NCBI GenBank assembly: GCA_021234535.1
Contig: CM037838.1
Location: 11,677,929 to 11,741,928 of the forward strand
Length of the DNA: 64,000 nt
DNA from: Stichopus chloronotus
Taxonomy: Eukaryota > Echinodermata > Holothuroidea > Aspidochirotida > Stichopodidae
Direction: 5' to 3'
Positions 51,201 to 60,200 of this stretch are shown here, piece after piece. The first letter of the stretch is position 1. Every line of letters starts with the position of its first letter. A program made the position numbers and the translations under genes. The notes beneath the pieces were generated by a model, which was given only the letters and a program-made list of their open reading frames with translations, ran no database searches and was not told the DNA's origin.

Positions 51201-54200
51201 AATCTCCCTGTAAAACTATCAATATTTGATGGATTTTAAGGAAATGTACATTATGTCTACTTTTAACATTTTCAGTTTTTGTTAATCACCCAATACGTCA
51301 AAATGTCATTTTCATGTCACACGAGAGTCAAGGCAGCTATCACAACCGTATTTCAAGTTCAAACAATTGCAGTAGTTTTTTCTTAAGGCAGTGGTGACAT
51401 TTCTAATCGAGTACACGCCGATACTTACGAGAACGGTTTGGGAGTCCGATTTATCATACTTATCAGAGTCGCGATCATCTGTCAATAAAAAATATTTACC
51501 TATCACATGTTTTGTGGCAACAGGTTATACTGGCTCTTACCCACACAGCAATATTATGTGTTAATATGGATGACAGCTTATTAATGCCGCTACTACTGTT
51601 GTCAAATTCTCTCAGTAATTGCGATAAGAGCTGATGGAATAATTGACTACTGAATAGAAGGTCAATTGATCAGTACTATCTTCAAGTACAGTATGCCTAT
51701 GGTGTGTACAAACAGCATCACACACACACATACACACACACATACAGAACTTGACTGTTAAAGTCACTCTCACGACCCTCTGCAAAGGAATCGAATATGT
51801 GATGATGTTCATGTTTCCTTCGTGTACATTTTTTAGAGCTACGTTATAGAATAAACATTTAGAATTATCATAATCATGGGGGGGGGGAATATGACTCCAT
51901 GAAAAACATATTCTTTGAATACAATGATACACAGGTACATTAAAATGGAATTTTCATACTGTACATGTCGATTCAGCATGGATTGTGGGGAAATGCTGAT
52001 ATACACACTACCCAAATACTCCACTATGGTAGACTAGGCTATGAACATACTGTAGTCTTCCAGATCTCTGGGTACGTTTACAGGGAATTTTCTCTACAAA
52101 GACAACAATATAAACACACACATATACTGTATATTGCAGAATACAGTAACACTGACAAGATTTTTAAGTACATACATACCAGTATAAAGAAAGGGTTGTT
52201 GCACATATAAGTGACAAGGTAATTAAATAATATTAGTATCAGTAAACAGACAGTTAGTGATTGTTTCCATTAATGGGCCAATTTGTGGCATTTTGGTGTT
52301 CTTTCATCAATCAGAAACTACTTTGTAACATGCAGTCGCTTCACTTGTAAAGTTCTCACAAAATGAAAGAAACTTGTTGAAGATATTTAGAATATCCTAA
52401 GAACCATTTTACCCCTCAGAAAGGTGGAAACAAAAAGCACAGATCCAAATGGGTCTATTCTCTAATTGGTTTCACTATAGAGCAAAGGATGCAATAACTC
52501 TAAAGTAAGGCACCCATTTAAAATTACTCCTGCACATGTGATTTGAAAATAAAAACTTAAATAAGTTGCAGCATTTCCGATTCCATCAAACTTCAATGGT
52601 CTACACCATATCATAACAAAACGTCTTTTAATATTACTCCCTCTGAGTTACAGTGTTATCACAGTTATTATCTATCGATGTCCATGGATCGACTGCGGCA
52701 TTATCTCTTCAATTTAGAATCCTAAATATTCACAATAACGTAAGTTTGATTTGAAAGCAAGAGTTGAGAAAAGGTCTTGAAGTGCCACGACAAGTACCTG
52801 TATAAAACAGCTTCTCCTTTCATGTACTGACTGTGTATGTGTTGTAAAATACATGTTGTTTGTCGAATTACTAATGCAGCACAAAGTTCAGTACCTGTAC
52901 TGGAAAAAAAAGTTCTGCTCGATACATTATTAAAATAAGGTGTCACAGCTTCCGGGTATGGTGGTGTAATACAAACAAATAAAAAAAAAATGCACTGTGC
53001 ATAGAACATATCTGGCAAAAAGAAAAAAAGAAGATAATAATGACACAAAAAACAATTCAGCTTTCCTATGAATGATTACTTCCAACACTTTGAAAAAAAC
53101 ATTCTGATTGGACGATGCTCTGTTTGACAATTATCCTCACATCTCAATAAATCACCACCTGTCAGAGCACAATCATTGTCATTTAATATTCAAGACATTG
53201 AAATAAAGTCATCTAGTTTCTTGGGCAGAAAATGAAAACGTTTGCTCCCCTTGCAGTATGTCACAAATCTCTTTCAATGTTGCCAGATGATTAAAAGATG
53301 CAAAGTTGAAATCATCAACAGTTTTCATTAGGAGCCAAACACAATCACTATCCCCGTCCCATGCAAGGCAGACGATGAAGCCAGGAGGAAACTACGTAGT
53401 TTTGCTAAGACCCTAGTTAGTTGGTATCAGACACACCATGCTTCTTTGGCACAGAGATGACTGCAGGCTTTGCTCTTCCTCAACGATTTCTACTTGATAC
53501 TGAAGTCTTGTACATTTGTTAGCAACTAGCTTACCTCATGGCAGATTTGCTTCGGAAATGTGAAGAAACCAAACCAGTCAGGTTTGATCACTTAGGTCAC
53601 ACCTTGCAATAGTCATGTTTATTCATGATTTCTTCGGGGAGCAAACCAATCAGGGTGAACAGAGAACAAGCACGTCACTGTGACTGTGTGAGTGCATCGT
53701 ACATGGGAAACTGTTTAATGAATAAAAATCGAGCATTTTGAACATGGTTTTGCCCCATATTTTGACAGATGACTTTTGTAGCAAACAGATTCTAAGATGC
53801 TTACAATCCCCTACCTTTGTTGAATGGTTTACGACTACTGTCACTCTGCTCTTAATAAATGAACACATCACACTGAGCTATGCACATACAGGTGAAATGT
53901 CAAACAGGTGGATAGCATGGTGCGAACTTAAACTAAAGGGAAAAAAGGTTAACAGTGCACTATTAAATTCACCACCCTGAAAATGGATTCTATTTCGTTA
54001 TCCAGACGATTAGAGGAGAACGCAAGTCAGGACTTTTGACAATGTTAAATGAGAGACTAACATATGGTGAACAACAGTACCAAATTTCAGCTAAATACAT
54101 TGCTTACTTTCCAAAATATTGCAATTTGGATATTCATAGAAAAAATTATCAGGAAGCTGCCATTTTGAGATTGTGATGACATCACCAGACCGCATGTGAT

Positions 54201-57200
54201 TGAAAAGCTTTTGTTTTCCTTTATATTTCATTGTCAATAAATTTTAACAGTCATGCATAGATTCAAGTCATAATATTCATGATTTGAGTATTGCATGATA
54301 CACCTCAGTAATACAACACAAAATCTGTACAAGTTTGTTTCGGATTGATAGAAATAGTAGGTAAAGAATATAAAGAGATGCATTAAAATTTTTGCTATCA
54401 GTGGTTATGTGACATCATTATTCGACTTACTCAAGTTGTTTTACATTCAACTTATGCAAAAATGGAAGCACCCTTCTCTGAATTTCAAAAGTGTATAACT
54501 TGGATAGGAAATAATATCTCTGAATGAAACTTTGGGAAGATGTTTGTCAAACACTTCTGCTTCATTTTGATAAATATATTCCCATGGTTTCCTTCTCCTT
54601 TAAAACAGACACATCTAAAACAGAATGGCAATGATTGCCATGAAACAAGGTATTGTTTTGCAAGGAAAACACTTCTTCTGACAAAAATTTTCCTTGCAAA
54701 AGATAAACGAAAAAAATTTCTGTTTCCACCACACATTGGCACACAAAGCTACAAAGATAGATATAGCTCACCTCACTGATGAGGCACAGTCAAGAGGGAA
54801 CACAGCGAAATCATGGGTCAAAGGTAATCCTGGAATCACACAGTTGGCAGGTTCTTGAGCAGTTAAACCTTTGCACTACGATGACGAAATTCACGACAAT
54901 CTATGACATGGGATTGGGAGTTACAACACTCGTCACTTAAGAGGAGAACACATCACCAAGGAGTCTTCCAAGTGTAAGATATATTTTATAAGCAATCCAC
55001 AATATGTTGATCCAAATAGGTAGTTATCCAAGAAACGAAACCAAAACTAAATACAGCACAAGACACACTATGACAAATACTAGTGTGGAAATCGATTCAC
55101 ACACACTAATGGGTTAATTGTGTTTGTACCTATTTTTGTATTGTATCTTTTCAGAGGCAAAACAACTTCTTCAGATTACAATAAGGTCCTTCCTCCTGTT
55201 GCTGTAATCAAATGGCATACTCGGTGACACAACACAGATTTCCTAGGACATGCTACAAGTTACTTTTCTCTGTGCGTAAACATGATGTTGGCCGTAGAGC
55301 CGTCAGTATAAGCCATCCGTTGGTTGTGTGCAACTACAAGCCCCTGTTCCTTTTCTCCGCCTGGCAGGAAGCGCTCATGAAGGGGGATCTGTTATGCCGT
55401 GAGTCACACTTTGTGCACGTCAATCGTCACATCCTTCGCCAACCAGAACTGATTATTGTTAAAATGTCAAACAGGATTATCTGCAAACTGGGTAATGGAC
55501 TTAAACTTGTGACCATCTCTCTTGGTTAAATCCTACAGTACTGCATTTGATGCAAAGCAAACATATGACAAGATTATGTTTAGTTGCGACGAAATGCTAA
55601 CAAGCAGCCGATCTGCATTTCCTAGCCACGAAAATAAACTGCTCCAACGACGAACAATCGACGGAGCATTCGCAAATTCAATGAGAATGTTTTAAAAGGG
55701 AAGGAGGCCAGAATCACTTTCACTTCTTTCCTTTTCAGAATGAACCATAGCAAAAGCAAATGCTACAATGAAAATGGGACTTGTCTCATTATTATGGCTC
55801 AATAGTTTTTTTTAATACAGTGTCTGTGTGGGGGGGAGGAAATTTCAGCTTTAGTTAACGTTTCACCGCACTTTATTTTTAATTCACAAAGTTACCTTTA
55901 TGGGTGCTAACTTTATGAGTTGCCTTTGCAGGAAATACAGTAACTTCAGAAGTTACCTTTGAATGAATTTACCATAAAGTAATATTTAAATATGATACCT
56001 TTGCACCTTAACCTTTAAATGAGAACTTCAATTAAATATTGAACATTTGCATGAGCTAACATTACAGTTAGCATTGCAAGAGCTTCCATTATAAAAAATA
56101 CATTTGCATGAGCCACTGTACCTTTGCGAGGGCTAACTTTACAAACTTAACTTTTCATGGGCTAACTTCGTGTAGTTATCTTTGTATGAGCCAGTTTTAT
56201 GACGTAGCCTTTACATGAGCTAACTTACTTTGCATCAACAACTTTATGTTTTCAAGGAGAAGCTCTTGAAAATGATAACCTGAATGATCAATCAAATCTG
56301 TAGGTTCTTCTACTTTGGTTTTGTCTATTAATTTTGACAATCCTCAAAGACCAGGGTCAGAACTGTGCCTGCATAGACATACCCTCTGGAATATATCCCT
56401 AATAAACTCAACATCACCAAAGAATTAAGGAAATTTCAGCAGCTAGAAAGTTTTGGTCAAAATTTGACATAGGTTTTGACAGACAACTGGGCAAGCAGAA
56501 TAAAAAATGCAGATTTGCAAGGACATGTACAGTATCACAGGAAATGATCTAAAATTGAACTCACAAGTACCTGCCCTCTTTTTGAAAATCATTGAAGGAA
56601 ACATAAAGTAAAATCTCAAGCACCCTTGATAAAATGTTCGATATATGTCTAATCTGCCGAACAAGAATTGCCGGAGATGTTCAAGGACTCTCGATCAATA
56701 TCCTGCTTGTGAATGCTACATTTCCTGCCCACTGTGGTAGCTGCTTGGAACAAAGGAAATTTCAACTCAGAGTCGAGGATAATTGTCCGTTACTATTAAT
56801 AGCAATGGTGAATTTAAGGTACTGTTGTTATGTCTTTGCAAGACTACTATAAAAATGACTTTAAAGCAGACAACTGTGTTTTTGTGGGGTTTTTTTTTCT
56901 ACCATCAAAATGTTCCAGATCTGTTTGACTAATATCATTGTGTTTAGTCACTATTTAGCTCCCGAGTCCTTATGGCTAGTACGTAGACTACCGCAACAAA
57001 TACCTCGTGAAAATCCGAGCTCAAAACTGAACATGTTAAAGCTTAATGTGTTTCCACAAAGGTCAACATTTAACACATTAAAGCTCTAAACATGTCACAG
57101 GTTAACATGTCAAAGCTTCAATTGTGCCAAATCATTAATGCTTTCATTAAGCATGTAAATGTTATGTTCAGTCATATATTTATAACCTCAGTGTTAACAC

Positions 57201-60200
57201 TGTATGTCAACATATTTCATGTAAATGTTATGTTCATTCATACATTTATAACCTCAGTGTTAACACTGTATGTCAACATATTTCAATGCCTGCGGGACAC
57301 TGATAACTAGTGGGCCAAACTAGTAATTCTTTAACAAAGTAACAGGATCAAAATGTTTTCGAACCAAATAAAAAAAATGCATCTCTTTAAGACTCCCAAT
57401 ATGGCACAATGGGAAGGAGTTGCTATCCAGTACTAGTCCAGATGCAGTGTTAAAGATTAACAGCACTGTTGGCACAGTATATACAGTAAGAGTGCAATTA
57501 TTGTGTTGGGACATGTAAGTGAAGAGTAAAGTAAATAATCTGCTTCACATATTTATGGACAAAAAAGCCTAACAGATATCCTAAAGTGTCCCAAAAATAA
57601 CTGACCTACATCTTTTTTTTTTTTAATCCCTTCAAAATTGTTCAATTTGCAGCAGTTTGTTGGGTTTTTTTTCCCACAGTCTATACAATATTACACATGG
57701 ATTGGAAACATTTAAACCTTCATCGTTTCAAATTTTTGCAGAGAGCACTGTAGAGGCAAAGATGGAATAATTAACACTTGTCATAATCTTCTATGACTTT
57801 TATCACTCTGAAGGTGTGTCTGACCTAAAATTTACATATTCCAGTCAAAAACAGACCTAAGGAACAGTCAACAGAGTGATCATTACAGACAGTAAAAGAA
57901 CTCCAGGTTTTAGTAACTCCAAATCTAAGTTCTAAAGCAGAACTTCTTGTCCTGTACCTTTAATTAATCTGTCAATGAGTTACATCCCATTTCTTTCATA
58001 AATTATATCTGACATGTCTAAACCATGACTTAAGAGGATGATCAATCAAATTAACAGATACATAGCACTGTCAAACAGAACATGACAGGGAATGTTAAAG
58101 GAGATTAAAGCAGGATCCAGCAATTTCTTCCTGACAAATAAGTAAAGGGGTTAACCCTCAGCAACGTAACTTGTGAGACGTGTCACTAAAGATAGTCATA
58201 ATTCGCTCTAGTTTGTGTAAATTCATTCACTCCCTGAGTTTCTACCATGTGTAAATGATGACGACTCCTTTTGAAAGCATGCATGTCACCACTTGAAAAC
58301 ACTGTGTATCTTTAAAGATAGAAAGATTTCTCCTAACAGTCCACTATGGCTCTTACACTTTGATTAATATAACAGCATCGTGGTACTTATTTAACAGATC
58401 AAGAATTCTACGACGACTGGTAAAAAATAGGTGCACGAATTAACACGCATGTTAGAACACAACAAACCTCAATAAAATTCTTCCAAAAATGGACTACTCA
58501 TTTACCACCATATGGGATCAAAACACTTCCACTGTAGTCATGGAAGAGTGATGAAGAGTTATTAAGTGATAAAACAGAAAATATAAGAAGCAAATACTGC
58601 CCAAAATAAACAAAGAGGGAAAAAAATCATACAAATACAGCAGAAGTATAGACTTGGGTTATGGTCACTCCAGAACATACTTACCTTATTGTTAGTAAGT
58701 ATGTGCTTCACACCAAAAGACATTGAGCCAATAAAGATAGAACTGTGAAATATATCAGGAAGGAAAATAAAATAGCCATGCAAAGCTGAGAGCAAAATAT
58801 GAACTTAAAACAATGCAAATAAAAATGAGCATCAAAGGAGAAATAATGTCACCAAATCAAACGAAATCTCAAACAGATTTACAGAAAACAGATTAGCTCA
58901 GATTTACATCATTTTCACTCTGTCAAAACACATCATCTTGATGTCCAATGTATGCCACTGAAGACATTGTTTGGGGACGTGGTTCGCAAGGGTTAATACA
59001 GGTATAGATTCAAATAGAAAAAAGCACTTTAATACCAAGCTGATATAATCATGTGATCACAAAAGGGGAGGGGAGGGTTCGGTAAGGGGAATCTGTGAGG
59101 GGGTATCGGTGAGGGAGGGGATCAGTGAGGGGAAATCTGTCAGTGGCAATCAGTGAAGAAACATTGACCAATACAAAGCCAGTCCTTCAAAGATTATAGA
59201 GAAAACAATTACACAACATAATGTACTTCACACAATATGCAGTACAGATACTGGTAAGCAACTCACAAGCTGAAGCAAGGTAATAATCATGTAAAAATAA
59301 CATCATTTTAGGAATAATGCTTGCAACCTCCAAAATATGTTCAATGATGAAGATAGCCTGAAGCTATGTTCATACAAACATCTCTTTGACTTTATTTCAT
59401 TAGTGTGGGTTCATATAGTCTTTTAAAACTTGTGGAGTACTGGAGGAGAAGGTCGAAAAGTTCAACTACAAATTTATCCCATTTCCTCCTTATCGAGAGA
59501 CAAACAGAAGATAGGATTTATCACAGTCAGTGCTATGCAGGTTACATCCACAAGACACTGCTATGCAGGTTATATCGACAAGACACGTAAAACCTGGCTT
59601 AAGATCAAATTTTCTATCATGATATGAGTGTGTACATGCATTTCTCAGATACAAAGTACATTTCTGTTGTGAAGAAGAGGTGAGTCCAATGGTACATTAC
59701 ATGCAGGGATAACACACTGTACTGTACTGCGGGATGTGTACTTTCTCTACCTTTGCTTAACTTCAACACATATATAGCGAACGCAGAGATACAAATCTAC
59801 GGATTAAATAAGCTTGCCGATTACATAATATGCAGGTTGCTTATGGTATATGAAGTATAACATGAATTGTCCCCTGGAATATGCTGACATGGTGGCCTAG
59901 AATTCATGGGAATGTGTTTCTACAGGGTAGCTCCATGAACCATGGTAATGCTATTATTTGCCATCACATAGAATATAATTGCATATCGTGGATGGTCACT
60001 AGAATACCTGCATGCAGGTCTGCTACACGTACCTACCATTATACCATTTCAGTTTTGAAAATCTGAAGTGTTGGTTTCTCAAAGTTCCATGATCATAATT
60101 TGACTAGGCAGCTAGGAAGTTATTTCCAGATTATGTGAAATATGTACGTTGACTCCCTAAATATCTGATATTAATCCACAAATATCCTCTCAAAACTCAT

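Larger units (their letters stand above)
49478..58684 (-). other. Intron, 9.2 kb, within the C2 domain
   Basis: Holds the optional 50-nt exon, the GAGCCCCT repeat copy 4, the 470-bp repeat copy 1, the degenerate tract at 55.9 kb and the 66-bp duplication. Short open segments occur (for example 54772-54829) but their phases do not fit the gene. Confidence 0.7.

Noticed and set aside
54772..54829. Minus-strand segment with good splice sites reading LPLTHDFAVFPLDCASSV
   Set aside because: Its entry and exit phases do not fit between the 58.7-kb and 49.4-kb exons, which already join seamlessly.
55212..55529. 105-codon plus-strand open frame in a slightly CpG-richer stretch
   Set aside because: No recognised motif. 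The minus strand is closed, so it is not an exon of the known gene. Could be a conserved non-coding element.
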